Both the position numbers and the translations under genes were made by a program. 64,000 bases of DNA from an uncultured Proteiniphilum sp. (GTDB taxonomy: Bacteria > Bacteroidota > Bacteroidia > Bacteroidales > Dysgonomonadaceae), in NCBI GenBank assembly GCA_927407015.1, contig CAKMJT010000008.1, positions 52,080 to 116,079 on the forward strand, given 5' to 3'. Positions 46,220 through 55,847 of the stretch are shown here, one piece after another. Every line of letters begins with the position of its first letter. Position 1 is the stretch's first letter. A model generated the notes under the pieces. The model was not told the origin of the DNA, made no database searches, and was given only the letters and a program-made list of their open reading frames with translations.

Positions 46220-47692
46220 ATGCTCAAATCAACAAAGATTATTGCCACCATATCCGACAAGAGGTGCGATGTGCCTTTTCTGGAACAGCTGTTCAACGCC
46301 GGAATGAATGTGGTGAGGCTCAACTCGGCTCACCTCGACGAAGAAGGGTTCCTGAAAATTATCCATAACGTGCGACAGGTATCCCGCCAGATCGCTATTC
46401 TGGTGGATACGAAAGGTCCCGAGATCCGTACCACCGTAACGGAGACTCCCATAGAGCTGAAGACCGGTGACAACATCCGGGTAGTGGGAGACCCTTCCGG
46501 CATATCATCTAAAGAGACATTATATATCTCCTACGCAAAGATAACGGATGCGATGCATCCCGACGATAACATCCTGATTGATGACGGAGAGATAGACCTG
46601 AAGGTGATCGAGGTAAACAACGATTATCTGCTCTGTTGTGCCATGAACGATGGTGTCATCGGAAGTCGTAAGAGTGTGAATCTTCCCGGGGTGCGTATCA
46701 ATCTGCCAGCTATCACCGACCGCGACAGAAATTTCATTGCCCTGTCCGTCAAAAATGAGGTCGATTTTATTGCGCACTCCTTCGTAAGAAACAAAGAGGA
46801 TGTGCAGGAAGTACAACGAATACTGAACGAACTGAAGAGCCCCATCAAGATCATCGCCAAGATTGAGAACCAGGAGGGAGTAGACAATGCCGATGAGATC
46901 CTCGAAGAGGCATACGGGATCATGGTAGCACGTGGCGATCTGGGCATAGAGGTGGCACAGGAGAAGATACCCGGCATCCAGCGGGTGCTCATCAAAAAAG
47001 CTATTCACCACAAGAAACCGGTGATTGTGGCCACACAGATGCTGCACTCGATGATTCACAACCCCCGGCCTACCCGGGCGGAGATCACCGATATTGCCAA
47101 TGCCATCTATTACCGCACCGACGCAGTGATGCTCAGTGGTGAAACGGCATACGGCAAGTATCCCGTGGAGGCGGTGACCACCATGGCCAAGACGGTCTAT
47201 GAAGCTGAACTGACCAAGCTGTCGGAGAATGATATCCGCGTACCCTATGATCCCGATGATGACCGTGAGGTGACGGAGTTTCTGGCGAAACAGGCGGTGA
47301 AAGCATCCACACGGCTGAATGTGAAAGCTATTGTGACAGACAGCCATACCGGTAAGACAGCCCGGGTGCTGGCGGCTTTTCGCGGCAAGAGTCCCATCTA
47401 TGCGATCACCACCACCGAACGGCTGGCACGCGAGCTGGCACTCTCCTATGGCATATGGGCCGAGCACCAGCAGGGAAAGGGCGACGGCAACACCAAGGAA
47501 AGCCGGAGAGCCTATTTCATTGAGGCAATCCGCAGACTCATCGACCGGCAACTGATAGAACCCAAGGACCGTGTGGCCTATTTGGGGGGGAGCTTTGGAG
47601 AAGTGGGAGGAACCACGTATCTGGAGATCTCGGAGGTCTGGCGGATCCTCGAGGCAAAGGAGAAGTACAACCTGCCCGATTATACAGAGTAA
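46220..47692 (+). CDS. pyk: Pyruvate kinase
   Basis: The enzyme makes pyruvate and ATP from PEP. The 490 residues match the family length: KIIATISDKRCDVPFLEQLFNAGMNVVRLNSAH (shortened) at the start, the B-domain about 70-165, KIIAKIENQEGVDNADEIL with the catalytic lysine near 215, GIMVARGDLGIEV, KPVIVATQMLHSMI and DAVMLSGETAYGKYPVEAV. The C-terminal allosteric domain (about 345-475) is complete. The N-terminal segment SDKRCDV replaces the more usual GPAS/T stretch, a variant I have seen in Bacteroidota but cannot verify here. Confidence 0.95.
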   Translation: MLKSTKIIATISDKRCDVPFLEQLFNAGMNVVRLNSAHLDEEGFLKIIHNVRQVSRQIAILVDTKGPEIRTTVTETPIELKTGDNIRVVGDPSGISSKETLYISYAKITDAMHPDDNILIDDGEIDLKVIEVNNDYLLCCAMNDGVIGSRKSVNLPGVRINLPAITDRDRNFIALSVKNEVDFIAHSFVRNKEDVQEVQRILNELKSPIKIIAKIENQEGVDNADEILEEAYGIMVARGDLGIEVAQEKIPGIQRVLIKKAIHHKKPVIVATQMLHSMIHNPRPTRAEITDIANAIYYRTDAVMLSGETAYGKYPVEAVTTMAKTVYEAELTKLSENDIRVPYDPDDDREVTEFLAKQAVKASTRLNVKAIVTDSHTGKTARVLAAFRGKSPIYAITTTERLARELALSYGIWAEHQQGKGDGNTKESRRAYFIEAIRRLIDRQLIEPKDRVAYLGGSFGEVGGTTYLEISEVWRILEAKEKYNLPDYTE

Positions 47693-47708
47693 GAGAGACG
47701 CGGGAGAG

Positions 47709-48359
47709 ATGGCGGACCAAGATCGTTTCGAGTCAATCGAAGAATATATCCTCGCACACATCGACGAAGAGCCGGAGCTGCTGAGACAGATGCACAGGGA
47801 GGCGCATGTGAAGCTGCTGCATCCCACCATGGTGTCGGGGCACCTGCAGGGACGGGTGCTGAAGATGCTTGTAGAGATGATCCGCCCCCGACGGGTGCTG
47901 GAGATAGGCACCTATACCGGATATGCGGCCTTGTGTATGGCGGAGGGACTGGCGGATGATGCGGAGCTTCATACCATTGAGATCGACGATGAGATGGAGG
48001 ATTTTATCCGTTCTTATTTCAGCCGCTCACCCCATGGAAAGCAGATCACCCTGCACATGGGCGATGCCCATGGGATCATCCCAGGTTTCGGGGATGCGTA
48101 TTTTGACTTTGTCTTCCTGGATGCCAACAAAAGGGAGTATGGGTCCCTGTACGAAGCAGCCCTCCCCAAAGTGAAAGAAGGGGGATTTATCCTGGCCGAC
48201 AACACCCTCTGGCACGGGAAGATCCTGGAGACGCCGGAGAGTAACGACTGGCAGACAAAAGGGATCATTGAGTTTAACGGGAAACTGGCGGTTGACAACC
48301 GTGTGGAAAAGGTCATACTGCCTCTCCGCGACGGGCTCACACTCATCAGAAAAAAATAG
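47709..48359 (+). CDS. SAM-dependent O-methyltransferase (catechol-type)
   Basis: The ATG at 47709 gives 216 residues; the frame continues upstream into pyk sequence, which is not used. The protein belongs to the O-methyltransferase family 3 (catechol/caffeoyl-CoA type), cytoplasmic, with metal-dependent members. The SAM loop is RRVLEIGTYTGYAALCMAEGL near residues 64-84; HTIEIDDEM contacts the ribose; DFVFLDANKREYGSLYEA and FILADNTLWHGKIL give the conserved catalytic/metal positions D and N. The substrate cannot be told from sequence. It lies 16 bp after pyk and 6 bp before rbfA, so it is probably part of one transcript. Confidence 0.9.
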   Translation: MADQDRFESIEEYILAHIDEEPELLRQMHREAHVKLLHPTMVSGHLQGRVLKMLVEMIRPRRVLEIGTYTGYAALCMAEGLADDAELHTIEIDDEMEDFIRSYFSRSPHGKQITLHMGDAHGIIPGFGDAYFDFVFLDANKREYGSLYEAALPKVKEGGFILADNTLWHGKILETPESNDWQTKGIIEFNGKLAVDNRVEKVILPLRDGLTLIRKK

Positions 48360-48365
48360 CAACCT

Positions 48366-48704
48366 ATGGAATCGAACAGACAACAGAAAATAAACCGGTT
48401 GATACAGAAAGAACTCAGCGAGATCTTTCTGCTCGACACCAAGAAGATGCACGGCGTGTTCATCTCAGTGACCAACGTAAGGGTATCGCCCGATCTGGGC
48501 CTTGCCCATGCCTACCTGAGTATCTTCCCTACAGAGAAAGCAGAGGAGTTGATCCGGAATATCAATGAAAATGTGAAAGCGGTCCGTTACGACCTGGGAA
48601 AACGGGTGGGCAAGCAGCTCCGCATCGTCCCCGAGCTGACATTTCATCTGGATGACTCGCTCGATTACATCGAGAACATTGACCGGCTGCTGAAAGACCG
48701 GTAA
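48366..48704 (+). CDS. rbfA: Ribosome-binding factor A
   Basis: RbfA is a KH-like protein that binds the 30S subunit late in assembly. The 112 residues match family length: RQQKINRLIQKELSEIFLLD at the start, the VSPDLGLAHAYLSIFP block in the middle (motif SPDL...A.VY/L), AVRYDLGKRVGKQLRIVPELTFHLDDSLDY near the end. It lies in a tight group of plus-strand genes (6 bp after the methyltransferase). Confidence 0.93.
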   Translation: MESNRQQKINRLIQKELSEIFLLDTKKMHGVFISVTNVRVSPDLGLAHAYLSIFPTEKAEELIRNINENVKAVRYDLGKRVGKQLRIVPELTFHLDDSLDYIENIDRLLKDR

Positions 48705-48797
48705 AAGAACCTTTACGCAGCACATTTCCAACAGGCTGCAGGGGCAGATGATAAGCCTGCCTGCTGAAAGCCAATACGGGAAAATGGACATTGACCA

Positions 48798-50021
48798 ATG
48801 AACATATCCTTCTTCATCGCACGCAGGTATCTCTTTTCAAAGAAATCGCATAATGCCATCAATGTGATTTCCGCCATCTCGGTATGCGGCATCGCCATAG
48901 CCACCATGGCCATGGTCTGCGTACTGTCGGTCTTCAACGGTTTCGGGGGGATCGTGGAAGAGATGTTCAGCGCCTTCGATCCCCACCTGAAGATATCGGT
49001 GAAGGAGGGAAAGGTGTTCGACTACCATACCCCCGGGTTTGAGAAAGCACTCCAACTGGATGGCATACAGATGATCTCGGAGTCGCTGGAGGAGAACGCC
49101 CTGTTCAAGTTTGAAGATCAGCAGGTGCCCGTACTGATGAAGGGGGTCTCTGAAGACTTTAAGCTGATGACCGACATGAAGAAACTGATCGTGGACGGAT
49201 CTTTTCAATTGCGGGCAGACGTGGTGGACTACGCAACCCTCGGCGCAGGGCTGGCAGTCACCCTCGGCGCGCGCCCCGGTTTTATCCGCCCCATCGAGAT
49301 ATACGTGCCCCGGCGTGATGTGCGCGTCAACCTGGCGAATCCTACGGCCGCGTTTACCACCGGCTATGCCCAGATAGGGGGTGTCTTCAGCCTCAATCAG
49401 CCCGAGTATGATGAACAGATGGCCATCATCCCCATCGAGCTGGCAAGGGAGCTGTTTAACTACACCGACGAAGTGACCTCACTCGATATAAAGCTGACAC
49501 CGGATGCTTCCGTGAAGAGGGTGAAAAAGGAGATGCAGCATCTGCTGGGCGATAACTATCTGGTGGAAGACCGCTATGAGCAGCAACGCGAATCATTCCG
49601 GATGCTGCAGATAGAGAAGTGGGTGACTTTTCTCATCCTGGCATTTATCCTGCTGATAGCTGTCTTCAATGTCGTTGGCTCCCTGTCGATGCTGATCGTG
49701 GAGAAGAGAGACGACATCCGCAGCCTTCAGCATATGGGTGCCTCCAACCATCTGGTGGCGCGTATCTTTCTGTACGAAGGATGGCTCATCACCTTTATCG
49801 GTATTATTTCCGGCATTGTCATCGGTCTGGGAATGTGCCTGTTGCAACAACACTACGGACTGCTCCGGCTGAGTAACACCCCCGGCGCCTATATCATCGA
49901 TGCCTATCCGGTGATTGTGAAGGTGAGCGATCTGCTGATAGTCTTTGCCGTGGTGAGTGTGATTGGTCTGCTGACGGTGCTCTATCCGGTGAATAATCTG
50001 AGGAAGCAGCTGGAAAAATAG
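48798..50021 (+). CDS. ABC permease of the LolC/LolE-FtsX type
   Basis: LolCE-type permeases release lipoproteins from the inner membrane with the ATPase LolD. The 407 residues have the family topology: one N-terminal helix (SHNAINVISAISVCGIAIATMAMVC, shortened), a large periplasmic domain of about 230 residues, then three C-terminal helices, with FILLIAVFNVVGSLSMLIVEKRDDIRSL, a coupling segment, and HMGASNHLVARIFLYEGWLI. FtsX-domain features are intact. The gene stands without an adjacent ATPase, so LolD must be coded elsewhere. It may equally serve another substrate. Confidence 0.87.
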   Translation: MNISFFIARRYLFSKKSHNAINVISAISVCGIAIATMAMVCVLSVFNGFGGIVEEMFSAFDPHLKISVKEGKVFDYHTPGFEKALQLDGIQMISESLEENALFKFEDQQVPVLMKGVSEDFKLMTDMKKLIVDGSFQLRADVVDYATLGAGLAVTLGARPGFIRPIEIYVPRRDVRVNLANPTAAFTTGYAQIGGVFSLNQPEYDEQMAIIPIELARELFNYTDEVTSLDIKLTPDASVKRVKKEMQHLLGDNYLVEDRYEQQRESFRMLQIEKWVTFLILAFILLIAVFNVVGSLSMLIVEKRDDIRSLQHMGASNHLVARIFLYEGWLITFIGIISGIVIGLGMCLLQQHYGLLRLSNTPGAYIIDAYPVIVKVSDLLIVFAVVSVIGLLTVLYPVNNLRKQLEK

Positions 50022-50056
50022 CTATCAGCTATCAGCTGTAAGCTATCAGCTCTCAG
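50022..50056 (+). repeat. Short tandem array of a 7-bp unit
   Basis: Five units of about CTATCAG occur head to tail directly after the permease stop: CTATCAG, CTATCAG, CTGTAAG, CTATCAG, CTCTCAG. Copies three and five carry changes. The unit resembles intergenic simple repeats frequent in Bacteroidota, but I cannot say whether it is variable. Confidence 0.75.
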
Positions 50057-50100
50057 CGGTAGGTTCAGCACAAAGTGATAAACGTTTTAATACACATATT

Positions 50101-51420
50101 ATGAGAATTGCAATCGTAGGGACGGGGTATGTAGGACTGGTTTCCGGCGCCTGTTTTGCTGAGATGGGTGTGGATGTAACCTGCGTGGATATTGACAGCG
50201 CAAAGATTGAAGGACTGAAGAAAGGAATCATCCCCATCTATGAGCCCGGGTTAAAAAATATTGTCGTTCGGAACTACGAAGCGGAGCGGCTCCATTTCAC
50301 GACCGACCTGCCCTCGGTACTGAATGAAATGGAGATCGTTTTCATTGCCGTGGGGACTCCTTCCGACAAAGACGGGAACGCGGATCTTTCCTACGTGATG
50401 ACCGTTGCCGGCACCATTGCCGATCATGTTACCAAACCGTTGCTGATCGTCACCAAGAGCACCGTACCCGTGGGAACATCCCATCGCATTCTCGAGATGG
50501 TGAAAAAAAGGCTCACTGAACGGGGACTGCCGGATCTGAGGATAGACGTGGCCTCTAACCCCGAATTCCTGAAGGAGGGTGCTGCCGTGAACGATTTCAT
50601 GAGTCCCGACAGGGTAGTAGTGGGTGTGGAGAGCCAGGAGGCGGAAGATCTGATGACGAAGCTCTATCGTCCTTTCCTGCTGAACAACTTCCGGGTGATC
50701 TTTATGGATATCCTCTCCTCCGAAATGACAAAATATGCCTCCAACGCCATGCTGGCGACGCGTATCAGCTTCATGAACGACATCGCCAACCTCTGCGAGG
50801 TGGTGGGTGCCGATGTGAATGCGGTGCGCCGCGGGATGGGCAGCGATTCGCGTATTGGCCGTAGCTTTCTCTATCCGGGTTGCGGCTACGGGGGGAGTTG
50901 CTTTCCGAAAGACATCCGCGCCATCATCCGGGAGGGTGAGGATGCCGGTTATGAGATGAAGGTCCTCAAGGCGGTGGAGGAGGTGAACAACAACCAGAAA
51001 ACCGTTCTCTTCCGTAAGTTCAGGCGCTGGTTCAGGGGAGACATCAAGGGCAGGACTGTGGCTGTCTGGGGGTTATCCTTTAAGCCGGAAACAGACGACA
51101 TGCGCGATGCTCCGTCGCTCACGCTGATTGAGAGCCTCCTCGAGGCAGGTGTCGCAGTCCGTGCCTACGATCCTGCTGCGATGACAGAGGCACGAATCTA
51201 TCTCAACGACAAAATATACTACGCTGCCGATATCTATGATGCGGCTCACGGTGCCGATGCACTGATTGTCCCCACCGAGTGGAAGGAGTTCCGCATGCCC
51301 GACTGGAAGAAGCTCAAATCCATCATGCACCATCATCTGGTGATCGACGGCCGCAATATCTACAACAGCGAGGAGCTGGCCACTCATGGCTTCGACTACC
51401 ACGGGATCGGGCAGAGATGA
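50101..51420 (+). CDS. ugd: UDP-glucose 6-dehydrogenase
   Basis: Ugd oxidises UDP-glucose to UDP-glucuronate with NAD, for polysaccharide synthesis. The 439 residues include MRIAIVGTGYVGLVSGACFAEMG (NAD loop), FIAVGTPSDKDGNADLSYV, KSTVPVGTSHRI, NPEFLKEGAAVNDFMSPDRVVVG, and the catalytic cysteine in YPGCGYGGSCFPKDIRAII near residue 260. The C-terminal domain has WGLSFKPETDDMRDAPS. It follows the permease and repeat by 44 bp. No other sugar-nucleotide gene is adjacent. Confidence 0.97.
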   Translation: MRIAIVGTGYVGLVSGACFAEMGVDVTCVDIDSAKIEGLKKGIIPIYEPGLKNIVVRNYEAERLHFTTDLPSVLNEMEIVFIAVGTPSDKDGNADLSYVMTVAGTIADHVTKPLLIVTKSTVPVGTSHRILEMVKKRLTERGLPDLRIDVASNPEFLKEGAAVNDFMSPDRVVVGVESQEAEDLMTKLYRPFLLNNFRVIFMDILSSEMTKYASNAMLATRISFMNDIANLCEVVGADVNAVRRGMGSDSRIGRSFLYPGCGYGGSCFPKDIRAIIREGEDAGYEMKVLKAVEEVNNNQKTVLFRKFRRWFRGDIKGRTVAVWGLSFKPETDDMRDAPSLTLIESLLEAGVAVRAYDPAAMTEARIYLNDKIYYAADIYDAAHGADALIVPTEWKEFRMPDWKKLKSIMHHHLVIDGRNIYNSEELATHGFDYHGIGQR

Positions 51421-51540
51421 TGCCTGCCATCTTTCCAAGCGGGCACTGATGAAAGATTATTTCGAAAAAGCTACTGATTTACTTTCAATCACCCGGCATT
51501 CTTGGTCATAATGACACCTGCTTTTTTCATGGGAACCGTT

Positions 51541-52710
51541 TTATTCAATCCATTTCACCCATTTCTGGTCATCATTCCATCCCGCTTTCACGATCGTTTC
51601 GATGAACTGCATGCCCCGCACGCCATCCTGCACGTTCGGGAAGTCCAGCATCTCAGGGGTAGGTTGTTCACCGGAGCGATGAGCCATCACGGTAAGGGTG
51701 AAGTTGCGGTAGATGTTGGCGAACGCTTCGATGAACCCCTCGGGGTGCCCGCCCGGCGTGCGGATGTTCCACAGTGCCGCCTTACCCAGATCGGGATGGT
51801 TCCCGCCGATGTGGATGATCTCCTCCCTGTTGCCGCCGCTCTTCAGTGAGAGCCGGTTGGGGTCCATCTGTACCCACCGCAGGCTCGCCTTCTCACCGTA
51901 TACACGGATGTTGACACCGTTGGCTTCTCCCACGGCGATCTGGCTGGCGGAGAGCAGCGCTTTCACACCCTGTTCCAGCCGCATCATCGCTGTACCGTCG
52001 TCATCGACTTGTCGTCCCTGTACGAAGGTGTTCAGCTCGGCACAGAGCTCCTGCACCTTCAGTCCCGATACATACTCGCAGAGGTGCCAGGCGTGCGTGC
52101 CGATATCACCCATGCAACCCGCCTTGCCCGTCTGTGCCGGATCGGTGCGCCAGCCGGCGTTGTTGCCGCTCTGCGTCTCGATCCGTTCCGACAGCCATCC
52201 CTGGGGGTACTCCACATAGATGCGGCGCAGACGGCCCAGTTCGCCGGCGGCTATTCTTGCTTTTATCTCCTTCACCGCCGGGTAGCCGGTGTAGACATGC
52301 GTCAGTGCCAGCACCAGTCCTGTCTCCTGCACTTTCTGCTGCAGTGCTTTTGCCTCTTCGAGCGAAAAGGTCATCGGCTTGTCGAGCACCACGTGGATCC
52401 CCCGTTCGAGGGCCATCATCGCCGGCTCGAAATGAAGCTTGTTGGGCGTCACGATCACCACGAAATCCATCCGTTCCGTTTCCGGCAGCGCCATCTCCTT
52501 GTCGAACATCTCCTGATAGCTGGTGTAGATCCGATCATCAGGTAGGCCATAGTACCGTCCCGACTCCAGGGAGACCTCCGGTTTGGAGCTGAAGCATCCG
52601 CAGACCAGCTCTGCCTTGTTTTCCATGATGGCCGCCCGCAGGTGGATTGCTCCGATGAAGCCGGTGGTGCCACCGCCGACCATGCCCATTTTTAGTTTCT
52701 TACTCTTCAT
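51541..52710 (-). CDS. Gfo/Idh/MocA family oxidoreductase
   Basis: The ATG at 52710 gives 389 residues; a longer frame upstream is the shadow of the next gene. The protein has the Rossmann start MKSKKLKMGMVGGGTTGFIGAIH, the EKP-like MTFSLEEAKALQQK stretch with KPM (catalytic lysine in VLDKPMT near residue 110), GDIGTHAWHLCEYVSG with a conserved histidine near 195, and FIEAFANIYRNF. Such enzymes oxidise or epimerise sugars using NAD(P). The pair with a sugar isomerase/epimerase 19 bp upstream on the same strand is a common sugar-catabolism arrangement; the sugar is not known. Confidence 0.92.
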   Translation of the reverse strand: MKSKKLKMGMVGGGTTGFIGAIHLRAAIMENKAELVCGCFSSKPEVSLESGRYYGLPDDRIYTSYQEMFDKEMALPETERMDFVVIVTPNKLHFEPAMMALERGIHVVLDKPMTFSLEEAKALQQKVQETGLVLALTHVYTGYPAVKEIKARIAAGELGRLRRIYVEYPQGWLSERIETQSGNNAGWRTDPAQTGKAGCMGDIGTHAWHLCEYVSGLKVQELCAELNTFVQGRQVDDDGTAMMRLEQGVKALLSASQIAVGEANGVNIRVYGEKASLRWVQMDPNRLSLKSGGNREEIIHIGGNHPDLGKAALWNIRTPGGHPEGFIEAFANIYRNFTLTVMAHRSGEQPTPEMLDFPNVQDGVRGMQFIETIVKAGWNDDQKWVKWIE

Positions 52711-52729
52711 TGTATCTATAAATAATTGG

Positions 52730-53722
52730 TTAATCCTTTGTAAAGAAAGCGTCAAACGCATGGGCCGACGATTGAAAATCGATGCGTCTGGTGAAGGCGC
52801 ATGACTCGCGTGCCCCTTGCTCGCGGTCCATCGCGCTGTCCTCCCACTCAATGGAGAGCGGTCCCTGGTAGCCGATGGCGTTGAGGGCACGGATGATCTC
52901 CTCGAAGTTGATCTTTCCCCTGCCCACGCTTCGGAAGTTCCAGTAACGGCGGGGATCGCCGAAGGGAACATGTCCGCCGAAGACACCCACCTGTTTTGGG
53001 GTGTCGCTCCAGTAAACATCCTTCATATGTACATGGAAGATCCGTTCCGGGAACTGGTAGATAAAGTCCACATAGTCCACCCCCTGGTACCCCAGATGGC
53101 TGGGATCGTAGTTGAAGCCGAAGGCCGGGTGATGGTCCACCGCTTCCAGCGCTTTGCGTGCCGAAAAAGTGTCGAAGGCGATCTCGGTGGGATGCACCTC
53201 CAGGGCAAAGCGGATGCCCAGTTTTTCATATTCATCAAGGATGGGGATAAAACGGCGGGCAAACAGTTCGTAGCCCTCATCAATCATCTGTCCGGGAACG
53301 GGTGGGAAGGCGTAGAGCAGGTGCCATATAGGGCTGCCGGTGAATCCCACCACCGTATCAACACCCAGCGCTTTGGCTGCTTGCGCCGTCAGTATCAGCT
53401 CCTCCGCAGCCCTATGGCTTACACCCTCCGGGTCACCATCGCCCCAGATGTGGGCGGGCAGGATAGCTTTGTGCCGTTCATCAATCCGGTCGCACACCGC
53501 CTGCCCAACCAGGTGGGAGGAGATGGTGCGCAGTTGTAGTCCCTGATTACCCATCAGGTCTTTGATTCCTTGGTAATAGGCTGAATCGGTTTGCCGCACA
53601 TCCAGGTGGTCCGGCAGTCCCAGTTCCAGTCCGTCGTATCCGAATTCCTTCGCTTTGAGGCATACCTCCTCCAGCGATAAATCTCCCCACTGGAGAGAGT
53701 AGAGTGTGACCAGTCGAGCCAT
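52730..53722 (-). CDS. Sugar phosphate isomerase/epimerase (xylose isomerase-like TIM barrel)
   Basis: The 330 residues fit the AP-endonuclease-2/xylose isomerase-like barrel. Visible strands and motifs are [20 protein letters not shown] at the start, [79 protein letters not shown] and [11 protein letters not shown] near residue 235, with [14 protein letters not shown] at the end. The E, D, H and E set typical of metal binding is present. No signal peptide is seen. It is the upstream member of a likely two-gene operon with the Gfo/Idh/MocA oxidoreductase. Confidence 0.9.
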   Translation of the reverse strand: MARLVTLYSLQWGDLSLEEVCLKAKEFGYDGLELGLPDHLDVRQTDSAYYQGIKDLMGNQGLQLRTISSHLVGQAVCDRIDERHKAILPAHIWGDGDPEGVSHRAAEELILTAQAAKALGVDTVVGFTGSPIWHLLYAFPPVPGQMIDEGYELFARRFIPILDEYEKLGIRFALEVHPTEIAFDTFSARKALEAVDHHPAFGFNYDPSHLGYQGVDYVDFIYQFPERIFHVHMKDVYWSDTPKQVGVFGGHVPFGDPRRYWNFRSVGRGKINFEEIIRALNAIGYQGPLSIEWEDSAMDREQGARESCAFTRRIDFQSSAHAFDAFFTKD

Positions 53723-53880
53723 GTTTGTCAGATTTTTACAGGGTTAGATTTCATTTTCATGTTCGGTAATTCCGGGTGCAACCGTGCAATCCCGGTAACC
53801 GTTCAATGATTTAAAAAATAAAGATACATTTTTTTTTGAATTCTGATCCCATTTTTGCCGGAATTGACAATCAAAACGGC

Positions 53881-54234
53881 TCATTTTCTTAAAATCTTTT
53901 CCATGGCCTTTCCTTTGGCCAGTTCGTCAATCAGTTTATCCAGATATCGGGCTTTTTGTACAATGTCGTCTTCAATCTCTTCCACACGATAGCCGCAGAT
54001 CACACCTGTAATCTTAGAAGCATTGGGATTTATTTGTGGTGCCTGCGTGAAGAAAGTTTCAAAATTCATATCGCCAGCCAGTATGTCTTGCAGATCCTTT
54101 TCGCTATATCCTGTCAGCCAGCATATGATTTCGTCCACCTCTGCCCTGGTACGTCCTCTCTTTTCCGCTTTCTCCACGTAATACGGATAAACGCCGGGAA
54201 AAGATAATTTGTATATTCTCTCCTGATTTTTCAT
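53881..54234 (-). CDS. DUF2200 family protein
   Basis: The 117-residue product starts [30 protein letters not shown] (shortened), with [37 protein letters not shown] and [30 protein letters not shown]. This is the pattern of the DUF2200 family, small soluble proteins of unknown function found in many bacteria. It is full length. It lies where the DNA turns AT-rich. Confidence 0.88.
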   Translation of the reverse strand: MKNQERIYKLSFPGVYPYYVEKAEKRGRTRAEVDEIICWLTGYSEKDLQDILAGDMNFETFFTQAPQINPNASKITGVICGYRVEEIEDDIVQKARYLDKLIDELAKGKAMEKILRK

Positions 54235-54438
54235 TTTATGTTGTTACCGGAAATTAGAAATACAGTAAAAATGGAAATCCCTATAATCCTCAATCTTTTC
54301 ATAAAGATGAGGTAGATTAAGTGATTTATTAATTTCAGTGATTTGATCCGGATCTTTATAGGCTTCTTAAGTTGATGTGCTGATCGCGAGTAAGTTACTT
54401 TCCAAATAATGTTATTATCTATAAATCAGGAAAATACA

Positions 54439-55818
54439 TTAAAAACTATATTTCAATTTACACATAAACATATTGTAGTTCTTCAGATTCGAAAACAAAT
54501 TATCTCCTTTGCCATCAATAATGGTGGTTGATACAGTGATTTCTGAATTAATAGTGGCATTGTAAGCAATCTCAGGCATATACACAAGGGCATAATTATC
54601 TTTTATATTATTCCAGTCGGTAACTATGAAACCACCACCAATAGGAGCTACTTTTAACTTTTCATTGAAAAATTTCTTTTCGTACCGTAAAAAGAAATAG
54701 TCATTCAGGTTTTCGGCTCCTCGTTCGTGAATAAACCCGTGCATATACTGAAGATTAAGATACGAACCATCTGAAAAATTGTAATCGCCTCCAACAACAA
54801 ATTTAGTGTAAGGCTTTGATTTGTCAAAAATTAATGAATCCTGGGTTACGGGAACGGGTGACAACGGATATAAAGCAGACAAGTCATTGGTCATGATTAT
54901 GTTTTCATCTGGAATAAATACTGCTGCCTCGGCCCAAAAACCAATACCTGCAATGCTTGTTGCCAAATCAGCACCAATAATATGTGTTCTTGCAAACGAA
55001 AGTTGAGAATTGATATTAGTTCCACCAAACGCATCAACAGGAATAAAAGTATTTCTTGTTGCGAAAGGTAATCCATCCCGTCCCCAAACATAACTCAGAG
55101 AAAAGTCAACACCTTTGGCAAAACCTTTAAATTTTAAACCCGCAGTTAAACTTTCTCCCAAATTATATTGCGGCATCAGAACCGTGTCAGAAAAACTTTT
55201 CAAGACCATTCCCTGTGGCAAATCCATGGCTGGGTTCAAAGCATTTGCAAAAATACCAACCGGCATGTTAGCCGGTTGGAAAAAAGGAATAAAAACCCAT
55301 TGAAGCGAGAAGTCATTGTTTAAGTAGTAATTTAGGTTAATGGCATCCGAACCACGACGGCGACCAAAATCAAGAATATCCTCCAGATCTAATGGATTAA
55401 GATTGTCGGTTGGATTTAATTTATCGGCAGTTCCCCAAACAATGCGTTGACGACCAATGGTTACATCTAAATTTTTAGTAAGAAAACCATACAACTGAAC
55501 ATACGCTTCCCTGACTTCAAGATTATAAGGGTCAACAATTCCTTTATTATAAAGGTCAGATGATGAATGAATACCGGGCAGGCCAATATTTCGCAACCAG
55601 ACTTCGCTGTAAAATTTTGAATTATCGGTAATTTTTTTGTCAAGTCTTAAAGTCAGGCGATTTTCGTTCCAGGCCCAATCGTTGGGTGATTTAAGTAAAA
55701 AACGTTGGTCGGTTAAAAGTTCACCTGACAGTTTGAGATTGTTTGCTTCCTGCGCATTGGTAATGCCTAAAGGTAAAATGAGTAATACCAATAATTGAAA
55801 TAGTTTTATTCTTTTCAT
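54439..55818 (-). CDS. Outer-membrane beta-barrel protein, DUF1302-like
   Basis: The 459 residues have a signal peptide ending ITNAQ, then repeated amphipathic strands: LRLDKKITDNSKFYSEVWLRNIG, VTIGRQRIVWGTADKLNPTDNLNPLDL near residue 125, ALNPAMDLPQGMV, and a final strand MFMCKLKYSF whose last residue is phenylalanine, the mark of many barrels inserted by BamA. The ADKLNPxDxxxPxD motif resembles DUF1302 outer-membrane proteins, which in Proteobacteria occur with MMPL transporters and lipid-transfer partners. It is the last gene of a probable six-gene operon. Exact family and substrate are inference. Confidence 0.78.
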   Translation of the reverse strand: MKRIKLFQLLVLLILPLGITNAQEANNLKLSGELLTDQRFLLKSPNDWAWNENRLTLRLDKKITDNSKFYSEVWLRNIGLPGIHSSSDLYNKGIVDPYNLEVREAYVQLYGFLTKNLDVTIGRQRIVWGTADKLNPTDNLNPLDLEDILDFGRRRGSDAINLNYYLNNDFSLQWVFIPFFQPANMPVGIFANALNPAMDLPQGMVLKSFSDTVLMPQYNLGESLTAGLKFKGFAKGVDFSLSYVWGRDGLPFATRNTFIPVDAFGGTNINSQLSFARTHIIGADLATSIAGIGFWAEAAVFIPDENIIMTNDLSALYPLSPVPVTQDSLIFDKSKPYTKFVVGGDYNFSDGSYLNLQYMHGFIHERGAENLNDYFFLRYEKKFFNEKLKVAPIGGGFIVTDWNNIKDNYALVYMPEIAYNATINSEITVSTTIIDGKGDNLFSNLKNYNMFMCKLKYSF

Positions 55819-55847
55819 CTGTTTGACATTTAGAGTGATACGTATAT

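Noticed and set aside
46520..47911. A 463-codon minus-strand open frame across pyk
   Set aside because: Antisense of a highly conserved gene; the translated sequence has no fold-like pattern and no promoter.
51421..51540. A 20-codon frame starting near 51449 after ugd
   Set aside because: Too short, without recognisable features; likely chance.
52711..53019. N-terminal extension of the Gfo/Idh/MocA protein
   Set aside because: It overlaps the isomerase gene in another frame; the Rossmann start at 52710 is the family start.
54289..54316. Hairpin with ATCTTT/AAAGAT stem after the barrel gene
   Set aside because: The stem is AT-rich and no T-run follows on the minus strand, so a terminator call is not supported.
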